A stretch of 64,000 nucleotides of DNA from Halomonas sp. (GCF_007692655.1 NZ_REBQ01000109.1:1-64000), one strand, 5' to 3'. Shown: positions 11,180-21,459, counted from the first letter of the stretch. Notes: generated by a model not told the origin, from the letters alone. Numbers and translations are program-made.

Positions 11180-12070
11180 TTAGTCTGCTAAATTTTTTGC
11201 CACCATCCGAACCAGGAAGATCGCCACGATATTGGCAAGAATGATCGCAATCACCCCGCCGGCAGACGCAGTGCCCACATCAAAGTCGAGCAGCGCACGA
11301 ATATAAATCAGGTAAGCCAAGTTGGTGGTCGCCAAGCCAGGGCCACCCGACGTGGTCACAAAAATTTCCGCAAAGATGGTCAGCAGGAAAATCATTTCAA
11401 TCATGACCACTACGCTGATTGCGCGTCGTAAATGCGGCAGGGTAATAAAGAAGAAAATAGCGATAGGCCCCGCGCCATCCATGCGGGCGGCTTCTACCTG
11501 GTCCTCATCCAGCGACTGCATGGCGGTGAGTAGAATCAACAGCGCAAAGGGCAGCCACTGCCAGGCGACAATTATCACAATGGAGGTCAGCGGTAGCGCC
11601 GAAAACCAGTCCACTACGGGTAGCCCAACGGATTCAAACAGCCACGCCAGCACCCCGTTAGAGGGGTGCATCATCATGTTTTTCCACACCAGTGCACTCA
11701 CCGTGGGCATGACAAAAAAGGGCGAAATCGCCAGCACACGGGCGATCCCACGACCCGCGAAATCCTGTTGAAACAGTACCGCCAGCAAGGTGCCACCAAT
11801 AACGGTAATTGCCAGTACCGACCCGACCAGCAAAAGGGTATTGCCCATGGCCCTCCATAGCGCGGGGTCGGTTAGCAGGTATTCATAGTTTTCCACCCCG
11901 GCAAAGCCGGTCATATCGGGCATGAGGAGGTTGTAGTACTGGAAGGAGAACCATAGCGTCATGCCGAGTGGCACAATCATCCATAGCAGCAGTAGCGTCA
12001 CCGCCGGCGCTTGCAGCGACAGCGTTCTCAGCCCACCGACGGTACGGCCGGAAGCGCGTGTTTTAGTCAT
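11180..12070 (-). CDS. sugar ABC transporter permease (SmoF/MtlF-like)
   Basis: MalF-type permease, VEAARMDGAGPIAIFFFITLPHLRRA EAA loop. Confidence 0.9.
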   Translation of the reverse strand: MTKTRASGRTVGGLRTLSLQAPAVTLLLLWMIVPLGMTLWFSFQYYNLLMPDMTGFAGVENYEYLLTDPALWRAMGNTLLLVGSVLAITVIGGTLLAVLFQQDFAGRGIARVLAISPFFVMPTVSALVWKNMMMHPSNGVLAWLFESVGLPVVDWFSALPLTSIVIIVAWQWLPFALLILLTAMQSLDEDQVEAARMDGAGPIAIFFFITLPHLRRAISVVVMIEMIFLLTIFAEIFVTTSGGPGLATTNLAYLIYIRALLDFDVGTASAGGVIAIILANIVAIFLVRMVAKNLAD

Positions 12071-12177
12071 GGAAATACCCTGGGAGAAACGAGGCTCTGT
12101 AGAAAACTGCCCGCAAACATCGATAAAACGCCCGCCCCTCTGCCAATGGCCAAGTGAAGGGACAGGCGTTGATGCCC

Positions 12178-13500
12178 TTAGCGTTCGATGTAGCCAGCCC
12201 GCTGCATGGTGCGTTCGGTAGCGCGCTGGGCACTATTCAGCGCCTGCTCCACCGTATTATCACCGGTTAATGCTGCGGCAATGGTTTGGCCTACTTGAGT
12301 ACCGATCGACTGAAACTCAGGAATGCCGACGAACTGCACACCCACATAAGGATTGGGCTCCAGAGTTGAGTCGGTGGGGTCGGCATCTTGGATTGCCTGC
12401 AGCACGAAGTCGGCAAAGGGAGCTGCCTCGGTGTACTGCGCATTGGCGTAGGTAGATTCACGAGTACCGGGAGGGACATTGGTCCAACCTTGAGTTTCAC
12501 CCACTAGTTCAATATATGCTTCTGATGTGGCCCAGGTAATAAACTCAAGCGCCGCTTCCTGGTTCTCGGAAGAGGCCGGAATAGCGAGTGCCCAGGACCA
12601 AAGCCAGTGAGAGCCTTTAGGCGTTTCGGCTACCGGTGCCGGAGCAAAGCCTAGACTATCGGCCACAGCTGATTCGGTGCCGTCAAAAAGCGTCCCGGCA
12701 GCTGATGTGGCATCGACCCACATGGCGCAGTTGCCGCGGGAAAAAAGCGCTAGGTTTTCGTTGAAGCCGTTAGAACTTGCCCCTGGCGGGCCATAGTCAT
12801 TGAGTAAGTCGACATAAAACTGGACGGCGTTAACCCACGCTTCAGAGTTGAGCTCCGGGTTCCACTCTTCGTCAAACCAGCGTCCACCATAGGTGTTCAC
12901 CAGGGTGGACACAAAGGCCATGTTCTCACCCCAACCCGGCTTGCCACGCAGGCAGATACCAGCCAAACCCGCTTCACTGCCATGCAACTCGCTGGCCCAT
13001 TCACGCACCTCTTCCCAGGTGGGCTGCTCACTCATTTCAATACCCGCCGCTTCAAAAAGATCCTGGCGGTAGTACATCATTGAGCTTTCTGCATAGAACG
13101 GCAGTGCGTGGAGCGTATCGTCGTAACTCAACCCATCACGAACAGAGGCCAGCAGGTCATCTTCGTTGTAGTCGTCGGGCAGGTTAGTCAGCGGTGACAG
13201 CCAGCCACGCTCGGCCCAGATAGGCACTTCATAAGTACCGATGGTCATGACGTCAAATTGGCCGCCACCGGTGGCAATATCGGTGGTCATTCGCTGACGC
13301 AGCACATTCTCCTCAAGCACCACCCAATCCAGAGTAATGTCGGGGTGCGCTGCTTCGAAAGCCTCGGTAAGGCTCTGCATAATCACCATATCGTTGTTAT
13401 TGACCGTGGCCACGGTAATTTGGGTTTGCGCCTGGGCGTGGCCCGCCATGGCAATGGCAGCTGCTAGCGTGGTGGCGGGCAAATGACGTGCGAGTCGCAT
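12178..13500 (-). CDS. sugar/polyol ABC transporter substrate-binding protein (SmoE/MtlE-like)
   Basis: Signal peptide, extracellular solute-binding family 1 sequence; first gene of ABC operon. Confidence 0.92.
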   Translation of the reverse strand: MRLARHLPATTLAAAIAMAGHAQAQTQITVATVNNNDMVIMQSLTEAFEAAHPDITLDWVVLEENVLRQRMTTDIATGGGQFDVMTIGTYEVPIWAERGWLSPLTNLPDDYNEDDLLASVRDGLSYDDTLHALPFYAESSMMYYRQDLFEAAGIEMSEQPTWEEVREWASELHGSEAGLAGICLRGKPGWGENMAFVSTLVNTYGGRWFDEEWNPELNSEAWVNAVQFYVDLLNDYGPPGASSNGFNENLALFSRGNCAMWVDATSAAGTLFDGTESAVADSLGFAPAPVAETPKGSHWLWSWALAIPASSENQEAALEFITWATSEAYIELVGETQGWTNVPPGTRESTYANAQYTEAAPFADFVLQAIQDADPTDSTLEPNPYVGVQFVGIPEFQSIGTQVGQTIAAALTGDNTVEQALNSAQRATERTMQRAGYIER

Positions 13501-13545
13501 AAAGCACTCCTAGTTGGCTTGTATTAGCATTGTTGTCGCCTTGAT

Positions 13546-13576
13546 CTTTTGATCATCAATCGAACAAATGATCGTA
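13546..13576. promoter_or_regulatory. candidate operator for the SorC/DeoR-type regulator upstream of the polyol operon
   Basis: Inverted repeat GATCAT(13551-13556)-N11-ATGATC(13568-13573) just upstream of the substrate-binding gene start. Confidence 0.5.
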
Positions 13577-13674
13577 CGTAAGCCCAAAAAAAGCAAAGCC
13601 GATTGGCTTAGACTTTACGCTAACTCATCATCTCTAATGCATATTGCAGTGCACACACCCTAGTCTTTAACGCC

Positions 13675-14637
13675 CTATAGCGCTTCCACAATCTGCCGCG
13701 CGGCCACCTCGTCGGTCACCAGACCTTTCAACCAGCCACCGCGCAGTGCGGCGTGAATGGCAGGCGCTTTTTCGTACCCTCCTGCTATGGCTACCATATG
13801 GTGCTTACCAAAGCGCTCCAGAGGCAGGCTGGTTACCCGCCGGGTAATCGAGCAGTCGATCACCTCGCCGTCGCGGTTGAGCGGCCAGCCCAGCAGCTCA
13901 CCTACCGCTCTTAGGCCCAGCAATTCATCCAGCTCGCTTTCGCTAATAAAATGATCCTGAAACAGTGTGGCCTGGCGGTCAATACGCCCAACGCCGATAA
14001 AGGCAGCTTCAGCTTCTTGCGCCACATCGGCAATCGCTTTAAATAGCCGCTGGGCAAGCATCGCCTCTTTCTCAGCAAGCGACTCGGCTACCACGGGCGC
14101 AGGCAGTAAAAAGCGCTCACCGCCGGTTTTATCCGCCATCACCATCACTGCATCGTAGCGGTTGGCCGAGCCATCCCGGGCGACATTGCCGACCAACGAG
14201 ACAAACCTGTGCTGGGGACGCTCAACGCGGCTAAGCACCTCTACCGCTGCACGTACCGAGCGCCCTGTACCTAACGAAAGTGTTAAGGGCTCATTTCGTT
14301 CTACCAGCTGTGCAATGCGCTCAGCGGCAGCGACTGCCAAATAAGACACCGAGCTTTCGGCAGCGTGGTTATTAGCGGGCACCACATCGCAGTAGGACAG
14401 GCCAAAATGATCACGCAGCGTGCTACCCAATGCCATACAGTTCGAAATCGGGTGATCAATATGTACTTTCACCAAGCCTTCTTGACGGGCCAGAGCCAGC
14501 AAGCGCTGCACCCCAGGCCGTGAGACACCTAACTGGCTGGCAATTTCATCCTGCGTCATACCACCCACGTAAGACATCCAAGCGGCTCTGGCCGCCTGGT
14601 CCAACTTAACCTCGAATTTATCCATACGGCGGCTCAC
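13675..14637 (-). CDS. sugar-binding transcriptional regulator, SorC/DeoR-like family
   Basis: N-terminal HTH (MTQDEIASQLGVSRPGVQRLLALARQEGLVKVHI) and C-terminal sugar-binding domain. Confidence 0.9.
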   Translation of the reverse strand: MSRRMDKFEVKLDQAARAAWMSYVGGMTQDEIASQLGVSRPGVQRLLALARQEGLVKVHIDHPISNCMALGSTLRDHFGLSYCDVVPANNHAAESSVSYLAVAAAERIAQLVERNEPLTLSLGTGRSVRAAVEVLSRVERPQHRFVSLVGNVARDGSANRYDAVMVMADKTGGERFLLPAPVVAESLAEKEAMLAQRLFKAIADVAQEAEAAFIGVGRIDRQATLFQDHFISESELDELLGLRAVGELLGWPLNRDGEVIDCSITRRVTSLPLERFGKHHMVAIAGGYEKAPAIHAALRGGWLKGLVTDEVAARQIVEAL

Positions 14638-14753
14638 TTAACAGTCATCAAAGCATCATCATACAAACCCCAGCCCGCGACCAGAAGTCATCAATTCGTT
14701 AACATATAGGGAGTACCCTACCCTATTAAGAATGGACCAATTGGAGATGGCGC

Positions 14754-15065
14754 ATGTATAAGCTGGCTTTTTATGTCCCCATAGACGATGCCGAAAGCGT
14801 TAAAAGAGCCGTGTTTGAAGCCGGCGCCGGGCGTATTGGCGTGTATGAACATGTCTGTTTTCAAACCCGTGGCACGGGCCAATTTCGACCCATGGAAGGC
14901 GCTCACCCGCATATCGGTTCAGTAGGCAGTTTAGAGCACGTTGAAGAGGTTAAAGTCGAAATGGTCTGCGATGAAGCACATATCCACGGCACCATCGCAG
15001 CATTAAAACTTGCCCATCCCTATGAAGAAGTTGCTTACGATGTTTTCCTGCTCGCCGACCTGTAA
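14754..15065 (+). CDS. short NIF3/YqfO-like family protein
   Basis: 103 aa, KLAFYVPIDDAESVKRAVFEAGAGRIGVYEHVCFQTRGTGQFRP ... HPYEEVAYDVF typical of the family. Confidence 0.85.
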   Translation: MYKLAFYVPIDDAESVKRAVFEAGAGRIGVYEHVCFQTRGTGQFRPMEGAHPHIGSVGSLEHVEEVKVEMVCDEAHIHGTIAALKLAHPYEEVAYDVFLLADL

Positions 15066-15090
15066 CGCTCACTGTTTGATGGCGAGTGGC

Positions 15091-15648
15091 TCATGCACTG
15101 CCAAAGTAGCGCTCGCGGTCTTCAGGGGAGATCATGCTAATGTGTAGCGGAAACTCATTGCGCGGACGGTCGGCATAGAAGTGTTTGAGCGTGCGCTCAA
15201 TGGTCATAAAGGCGAGCTCATCCCAGGGGATTTCGTGCTCTTCAAACAGCGCCACTTCCAAGCTTTCAGGGCCAGCACTGAAACCACCGACCAACTCAGC
15301 GCGAAAAATCATATACACCTGATTGATATGCGGCAGGTCAATGAGCGTATACAGATTGGCAAGCTCAACCTCAGCACAGGCCTCTTCGCGGGTTTCTCGG
15401 GCAGCCGCCTGCTGAGTAGATTCAGCGTTTTCCATATAGCCTGCGGGCAGCGTCCAGTAGCCTTTACGGGGTGAAATGGCTCGTTTACAGAGTAATACCT
15501 TACTGCCGCTAACCGGCAACGTACCTGCCACAATGCGTGGATTTTGATAATGAATCGTGCCGCAGGCATCACACAGGTAGCGTGGTCGGTCATCCCCTTC
15601 AGGGACAGCAAAGCGTACTTTAGCACCACACTGGCTACAGAAATTCAT
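15091..15648 (-). CDS. NUDIX hydrolase with N-terminal zinc ribbon
   Basis: FCSQCG...YLCDACG zinc ribbon; Nudix box GYMENAESTQQAAARETREEACAE. Confidence 0.92.
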   Translation of the reverse strand: MNFCSQCGAKVRFAVPEGDDRPRYLCDACGTIHYQNPRIVAGTLPVSGSKVLLCKRAISPRKGYWTLPAGYMENAESTQQAAARETREEACAEVELANLYTLIDLPHINQVYMIFRAELVGGFSAGPESLEVALFEEHEIPWDELAFMTIERTLKHFYADRPRNEFPLHISMISPEDRERYFGSA

Positions 15649-15667
15649 CGCGTATTCTCAACGGCTG

Positions 15668-16411
15668 GTGAATAGAAGCCTCGACGCGCTTGACGCCAAT
15701 GACCGCTGCTGGTTAAAAGAGAACAAAGTGATTGGATGCCCTATGTTAGAGAAACTGCGCAAACAGCTGCAACAGCTTACTCCTCAACGCTTGGATCACG
15801 TGGTGATGCCCGAAGCCGCCGTGCTATTGCCGATTGTCGAACGTCCCACTCCCACCTTACTGTTTACCCGGCGCGCCAGTCATTTAAACACCCATAGTGG
15901 CCAAGTCGCTTTTCCAGGCGGCAAGCGCGAGCCCTTTGATACCGATCTTTATGCAACAGCGTTACGTGAAGCAGAAGAAGAGATTGCCCTCGACCCAGGA
16001 CTAGTGCAACCCTTGGGCCGTCTTTCTGACGTGATTTCATTACATGGTATTCGCGTTACCCCTTGGGTGGGTATTATTCCTCCCGATCTTCCACTTATCG
16101 CTGACCCGAATGAGCTCGACGCCATTTTTGAGGTGCCACTCAGTCACTTCCTTGACGATCACCGCACCCATACTGATGTGATCGTAGTGGATGGCGTTCC
16201 CCACTACGTGCCTAGTTACCATGTAGACGGCCATATCATCTGGGGGCTATCGGCGATGATGCTAGTGGAATTACTGGCTGAAGGTTTCGGTATGCCGATT
16301 GATTTATATCAGCGACCACTGGGGCCTCTACGCCATTATCCTGAACGCAAAAGCCGCCTCTCTACTTCGGCCGCCACTTCCCGCCCGGCTTCATCGAGAT
16401 CCAAGCAATGA
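15668..16411 (+). CDS. CoA pyrophosphatase (Nudix family)
   Basis: SGQVAFPGGKREPFDTDLYATALREAEEEIAL; true start may be internal (e.g. MLEKLRKQ). Confidence 0.87.
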   Translation: MNRSLDALDANDRCWLKENKVIGCPMLEKLRKQLQQLTPQRLDHVVMPEAAVLLPIVERPTPTLLFTRRASHLNTHSGQVAFPGGKREPFDTDLYATALREAEEEIALDPGLVQPLGRLSDVISLHGIRVTPWVGIIPPDLPLIADPNELDAIFEVPLSHFLDDHRTHTDVIVVDGVPHYVPSYHVDGHIIWGLSAMMLVELLAEGFGMPIDLYQRPLGPLRHYPERKSRLSTSAATSRPASSRSKQ

Positions 16412-17076
16412 CACCATCTGATACTGCTGCATCCTTTGTGCTTAAACCGGCTACCCAATGCGCACTCGTGGATGCCCTGGTTGAGCACGGCTGGTATGTC
16501 GGCCATGGCGCTATCGACTTAGGGCTATGCGAGGCGTTGAATCGTGAGTTACTGCACAGAGCTGCTTATAACGGATTGGATGAAGCGGGGATTGGCCGGG
16601 GCCAACAGCATCTACTGCGAAAAGACATCCGTGGCGATGCCATTCATTGGCTCGATCGCGAAAGTGCTGCCCAGCGACACTACCTGGATGCCATGAGCGA
16701 GCTGCAGCAGGCACTAAATCACGCGCTATTCCTGGGTCTGTTTGAATACGAAGCCCACTTTGCCCACTACCCACCCGGCGCTTTTTATCAGCGCCATGTG
16801 GATAGTTTTCGGGGGCGTGCCAATCGCGTCATATCTACCGTCGGCTATTTAACACCCAACTGGCCGAGCGACGGTGGTGGTGAGATGGTCATCTATCACC
16901 CTGACGACCCAAGCCAGGAAGTCGCCCGAGTGGTCCCTGAGGCAGGCACCTTTGCCTGCTTCTTATCAGAAACCATTCCCCATGAAGTGCTACCAACCCA
17001 CCAACCTCGCACCAGCATTGCAGGCTGGTTCCGGCGCAATGCGTCGCTGGGTGGCGTGCTTGATCCGGCGCGTTAA
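16408..17076 (+). CDS. 2OG-Fe(II) oxygenase
   Basis: YQRHVDSF...GGEMVIYHPDD...FLSETIPHEVLPTHQPRTSIAGWFR (HxD...H..R/S). Confidence 0.88.
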   Translation: MTPSDTAASFVLKPATQCALVDALVEHGWYVGHGAIDLGLCEALNRELLHRAAYNGLDEAGIGRGQQHLLRKDIRGDAIHWLDRESAAQRHYLDAMSELQQALNHALFLGLFEYEAHFAHYPPGAFYQRHVDSFRGRANRVISTVGYLTPNWPSDGGGEMVIYHPDDPSQEVARVVPEAGTFACFLSETIPHEVLPTHQPRTSIAGWFRRNASLGGVLDPAR

Positions 17077-17105
17077 GTTAGTCAGTTATCAAAGCCAGTC
17101 AGCCA

Positions 17106-18074
17106 TTAAATCAGGGGCACAACGAGACCATTTGCGCGTTCAAGGGTTTCGCGGACCTGTTCGTAGTCCACTACACGGGAAGAGGCACTTTCGTTCTGTT
17201 CAATAAGCGCGATCAACTCCAGTAATGTGGCCATGCCATCTTCCTGCTCACTCAGGGGTGAGAAGGATTGTACATTCGGCGTACCTTGTTCATCGAAGCC
17301 CAGCTTTATCGGTTCTTCGATAATATTGACCTGAGTGCCATCAGGAATACGCCCAAAAATCGACTCGATATCCTCTGGGTACATGCGGATACAGCCACGG
17401 CTGGCGCGCATACCAATGCCGTCAGGCTGGTTAGTGCCGTGAATTAGGTAACCGGGAATATCCAATAAAATTGCGTGGCGACCCAAGGGATTATCAGGCC
17501 CAGGCGGAACCACTGCGGGAGCCGGGTCCCCTCTTTCAGCTGCTTCTTCACGAATAGAACGTGGTGGGTACCAGGCTGGGTCTTGCAGACGCATGGTAGT
17601 TTTCGTAATACCTAGTGGCGTGTTGTAGCCATCCCGGCCTATACCAATGGGGTAGGTTTCCACTCGCGGCGTTTCGCCAGCCGCTACCTCGGGGTAGTAG
17701 TAAAGCCGTAGTTCAGCAACGTTGATCACCAAACCAGTGCGCTCTTCATCGGGCAAAATGTGCCGGGCAGGTATCAACACTTCCGTTCCCTCACCTGGCA
17801 CCCAGATACTTACGTCAGGATTAGCAAAACGAATTTCATCATAACCAACGTTATGCTCACGGGCGATATCAACTAGGGTATCGTCTGCATTCGCAGTGAC
17901 CGTATAGTTTTCACCTACGATGTTGCCTTCTTCGGGCAGCGGGTAGTGCCCTTTGGGCCATTCATCGTTCTCAGCGGCAGCCGTGGAAGATAGCAGCCAA
18001 GCGCTGAGTGCAAAGCTACCTACCAAAAGCTTCTTGATACGCAGCAAAGGCAAGTATCGTTCAGGGGACGTCAT
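17106..18074 (-). CDS. L,D-transpeptidase family protein with LysM-like domain
   Basis: YkuD motif HGTNQPDGIGMRASRGCIRMYPEDIE; YTVTANADDTLVDIAREHNVGYDEIRFANPDV. Confidence 0.93.
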   Translation of the reverse strand: MTSPERYLPLLRIKKLLVGSFALSAWLLSSTAAAENDEWPKGHYPLPEEGNIVGENYTVTANADDTLVDIAREHNVGYDEIRFANPDVSIWVPGEGTEVLIPARHILPDEERTGLVINVAELRLYYYPEVAAGETPRVETYPIGIGRDGYNTPLGITKTTMRLQDPAWYPPRSIREEAAERGDPAPAVVPPGPDNPLGRHAILLDIPGYLIHGTNQPDGIGMRASRGCIRMYPEDIESIFGRIPDGTQVNIIEEPIKLGFDEQGTPNVQSFSPLSEQEDGMATLLELIALIEQNESASSRVVDYEQVRETLERANGLVVPLI

Positions 18075-18543
18075 AGGTACTCCTTCTTATGTAGTGGCTA
18101 GCTTAACAGCCATTTGCTTGCGAATATGCCCACACCGTTGAGGCAGGTCAACATGGCAGAGTGCCGCATTCGTCCCATCGTTGTCCCCATGCGTGGCATT
18201 CAAGCGACATCAGCAATACTTTTTAGCGCTTGCCAATGATCCGCCCCACCCGCATCCCAGAGGCGTTCAGTTAATTTTATTAAGCCAAGACAAGTCGGAA
18301 TCAGTTCACTCTTCGCTTTTTTTTTAAATAGATTGGTTGTAATTATGAGCACAGCGACTAACCTATAAGTGTCTTAGCGCAGTGAAGCGCAGGCACACAT
18401 AAATGGCTCACCATAACTGTTTATGTATATTTAGGAATAATAGCAGCGCTGTACTGAACAGCATTTGAAGCAACTGCTATTAATTTGTTTGGGTCAGAAT
18501 CTGGATGCATTCGGCCTTAATGCAAGCGCAAGGAGCAAGTAAA

Positions 18544-18954
18544 ATGAAAATGATCAAATCAGCAGTGCTAGGTACTCTCATGGTTCCCGCTTTCGTGCTC
18601 GCTGCAGGTACTGCAAGCGCACAAGAAGAAACCATGACCACGGAAGCTACCTACCTGACTACCACGCCTGAAGGCGCCTTCCACTCTGAATCTTTGACAG
18701 GTAACAATGTTAAAAGCTCCGTTGAAGATGATGAAGACATCGGCACCATCAGTGATCTCGTGATTGACGAAGACGGCCAAATCAACGCTGTAGTGATCAG
18801 TGTTGGCGGTTTTCTAGGCATGGGTGATAAAGATGTGGCCATCGAGTGGGATTCACTTGAACTGACAAAAGATGACGATGGCGATGACTACGTCATCCGT
18901 GTTAATGCATCACAAGATGCACTTGAAGAAGCTGAAGAGTACGAGCGCAACTAA
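18544..18954 (+). CDS. PRC-barrel domain protein, secreted
   Basis: Signal peptide plus ISDLVIDEDGQINAVVISVGGFLGMGDKDVAIEWDSL. Confidence 0.88.
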   Translation: MKMIKSAVLGTLMVPAFVLAAGTASAQEETMTTEATYLTTTPEGAFHSESLTGNNVKSSVEDDEDIGTISDLVIDEDGQINAVVISVGGFLGMGDKDVAIEWDSLELTKDDDGDDYVIRVNASQDALEEAEEYERN

Positions 18955-18975
18955 TCAGTTAACGCTTATACCTTT

Positions 18976-19006
18976 AAAAGCCTTGGCAAATGCCAAGGCT
19001 TTTTTA
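18976..19006 (+). terminator. rho-independent terminator downstream of PRC-barrel gene
   Basis: AAAAGCCTTGGCA-AA-TGCCAAGGCTTTT followed by T-run. Confidence 0.9.
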
Positions 19007-19075
19007 TTGCGCATAACATAAGTATTCAATACCCCAGCATTCAAGGCATAAACATTCAAGAATTGTAAACGCATA

Positions 19076-19110
19076 ATAAAATGCCGCCACGTTAAGTAAC
19101 GGGGCGGCAC
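19076..19110 (-). terminator. terminator downstream of OsmC-family gene
   Basis: On minus strand TGCCGCC...GGCGGCA followed by TTTTATT. Confidence 0.75.
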
Positions 19111-19139
19111 CATAACATAGGTTATTAAAAGACCTAAAG

Positions 19140-19562
19140 TTAGCCTTTTAATTTAGCCGTCATACTAATATCAGCATTAAGCACTTTGGAAACAGGGCAA
19201 TTTTCTTTAGCGGTTTCTGCCGCCTCTTGGAAAGCAGCTTCGTCGGCGCCGCTTATCTCAGCCACAACATCCAGGTGAATTTTCGAGATATCGAACCCTG
19301 CATCGCTTTGAGAAAGGGTCACTTTGGCACTGGTTTCAATCGATTCAGCGGTATAGCCTTTCTCGCCCAGAATCATTGAAAGCGCCATTGAGAAACAGCT
19401 GGCGTGTGCTGCGCCGATCAGCTCTTCCGGATTGGTGCCTTTTTCATCTTCAAAGCGTTTGCTGAAAGAATACTTGGCGTCTAATACACCGCTTTCGGTA
19501 GCAACGGTGCCCTTACCATCCTTGAGTCCACCTTCCCAACGTGCGCTAGCTTTACGATCCAT
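19140..19562 (-). CDS. OsmC family peroxiredoxin
   Basis: [21 protein letters not shown] and NCPVSKVL motifs. Confidence 0.93.
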   Translation of the reverse strand: MDRKASARWEGGLKDGKGTVATESGVLDAKYSFSKRFEDEKGTNPEELIGAAHASCFSMALSMILGEKGYTAESIETSAKVTLSQSDAGFDISKIHLDVVAEISGADEAAFQEAAETAKENCPVSKVLNADISMTAKLKG

Positions 19563-19751
19563 GAACTACTCCTTGTACGTAGCCAATATGCATAGACATT
19601 GGGCCTAACGGCGGTTGCCATCACGACCACCTAACCAGAGTAGCTGATTTTTTGTCGTTTTGCCGTGTCATGATCTGGCTTACTTCCAAACCCTCTAAAT
19701 CAGTCGTAAGCTAGCTAATCGAATCGCTTACAAAAAAACTAAGGACACGCC

Positions 19752-20657
19752 ATGTCATCGTCTGATGCCCTGCGCTTGATAATGCTTTCGTCGCTGTGGG
19801 GACTGTCGTTTATCTTTATGCGCGTGGCCGCGCCTGAGTTTGGCGCGGTGCCACTGGTGCTGGTACGTATGGGGATCGGGGCGCTGCTGCTAATGCCGCT
19901 GCTAATCAGCCTGCATTACCTGCGGCTTATCTGGGAGCATAAGGGCCCGCTATTGTTGTTAGGCATCGTCAGCCATGTCCTGCCATTTTCGTTATTGGCA
20001 CTAGCCACGACGCGCCTGGAAGCAGGCTTTACATCATTGATAAATGCCACCACACCTATTTTCACTGCGCTGATGGGGGCGCTGTTTTTCGCCACTGCTA
20101 TACAGCGCCAACAATATCTAGGCCTCGCCTTAGCACTGCTGGGGGTTTATGTACTCTCTTCCGATAGATTGGATTTTGCTGTGGGTGGCGATGGCTGGTT
20201 TATATTGGCCGCGCTGGGGGCTACATTTTGCTATGGCATCGCAGGTAACTACTCCAAAACGCGCCTAGGTCACCTCCCCACACGTGTTTTAGCAGCGGGC
20301 AGCAGCTCAATGTCGGCGCTAGTACTACTGATTCCCGGCATTTTGCTATGGCCCAGCGACCCTATTAGCCCGCTGGCATGGGGCAATGCATTGGCACTGG
20401 CCGCGCTCAGCACCACGCTGGCGTTTTTACTCTATTTTGGCTTGCTCGCCAGCGCAGGCGCTACGGCCACCTCAACAGTGACTTTCTTAGTCCCCGTCAG
20501 TGCATTGATTTGGGGCTTCCTGCTGCTAGGCGAGACATTGAATATCCAGATTATCGCCGGGATGGTGATTACCTTAATCGGTACGGCCATTGCCACAAAA
20601 CTACTGAGTATTAAGCGCCGTGAGAAACTGCCGCCAGCGTATCCCCCACACGAATAA
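19752..20657 (+). CDS. DMT (EamA) family transporter
   Basis: 10-TM protein with two EamA repeats. Confidence 0.9.
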   Translation: MSSSDALRLIMLSSLWGLSFIFMRVAAPEFGAVPLVLVRMGIGALLLMPLLISLHYLRLIWEHKGPLLLLGIVSHVLPFSLLALATTRLEAGFTSLINATTPIFTALMGALFFATAIQRQQYLGLALALLGVYVLSSDRLDFAVGGDGWFILAALGATFCYGIAGNYSKTRLGHLPTRVLAAGSSSMSALVLLIPGILLWPSDPISPLAWGNALALAALSTTLAFLLYFGLLASAGATATSTVTFLVPVSALIWGFLLLGETLNIQIIAGMVITLIGTAIATKLLSIKRREKLPPAYPPHE

Positions 20658-21459
20658 CGCCGCCAGCACCATCAAGCAGCGTGGCATTTTGGCCAAAAAA
20701 AGCGCCTTTCAAGGTGGGCTGAGTATTCAACGCAATCAAGGTTTTAAGTGGTTCAGCAGGATTGGGGACCCCTGCAGTGTGTTGATCAATCGTCGTGATT
20801 TGGCAACGTTTGCAGGGCTTCCGCAACGCTAATGTAAAGGCACCGTCCTGCTCAGCAAGCGTTGCCCAGCGGTCTTCCGCCCAGGCCTCGTCACTCTCAA
20901 TAACGATATTGGGGCGAAAGCGGTTCATCGGCACGGGTGACTGGCCGCCTGCGACGAGCGCTTGATTAAGCGCATCTAAAGAGCCCGTGGTGGTAACCAA
21001 AAATGGGTAGCCATCGCTAAAGTAAGTGTGCGCCGCGCCACCATCGAGAAAGTCTTCTTCCACGGCACGCGTGAACTCAGTGGCAAAACGTACCAAACCA
21101 AGCCCTTGCGCTTGCTCACCCAGCGCAGCCACCAGCCAACGCGAAACCTCTTCGCTTTCTGGCAGCGCTTTGCAGTGGTCTTTCCATACATTTACCAAAC
21201 GCAAATTACCCTCAGGCTCGGTCAATGGAATGGCCAGGGGCTCGACGTTAGCGTGCGAAAGCAGCAAATGCTCGTTGGTCAGCTCGACTTCAATGGTGGC
21301 CAGCGCTGGCAACTGACGCTGGGTAACGAAGCGCTGGTGAGCATCCACCAGCATCCAGCGCCGATCCCAGGCAAGCCCGTGTTCCTCCAGCACACTCTGA
21401 TTGACACTAATGCCTTTTAACGACTTTACGGGGTAGATGTTGAGCTGAGTGATCTTCAC
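20611..21459 (-). CDS. MOSC domain-containing protein (YcbX-like)
   Basis: MOSC_N N-terminus ITQLNIYPVKSLKGISV and MNRFRPNIVIES...CKRCQITTID. Confidence 0.92.
   Translation of the reverse strand: MKITQLNIYPVKSLKGISVNQSVLEEHGLAWDRRWMLVDAHQRFVTQRQLPALATIEVELTNEHLLLSHANVEPLAIPLTEPEGNLRLVNVWKDHCKALPESEEVSRWLVAALGEQAQGLGLVRFATEFTRAVEEDFLDGGAAHTYFSDGYPFLVTTTGSLDALNQALVAGGQSPVPMNRFRPNIVIESDEAWAEDRWATLAEQDGAFTLALRKPCKRCQITTIDQHTAGVPNPAEPLKTLIALNTQPTLKGAFFGQNATLLDGAGGVIRVGDTLAAVSHGA

Noticed and set aside
11322-11771. Plus-strand ORF of 149 aa
   Set aside because: Antisense to the MalF-type permease
14706-14726. Short inverted repeat ATAGGG...CCCTAT upstream of the NIF3-like gene
   Set aside because: Only 6-bp arms, overlapping alternative pairings; too weak to claim as an operator
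15091-16411. Two adjacent Nudix genes as a possible novel system
   Set aside because: Divergent, different subfamilies (zinc-ribbon Nudix and CoA pyrophosphatase) that are both common housekeeping genes
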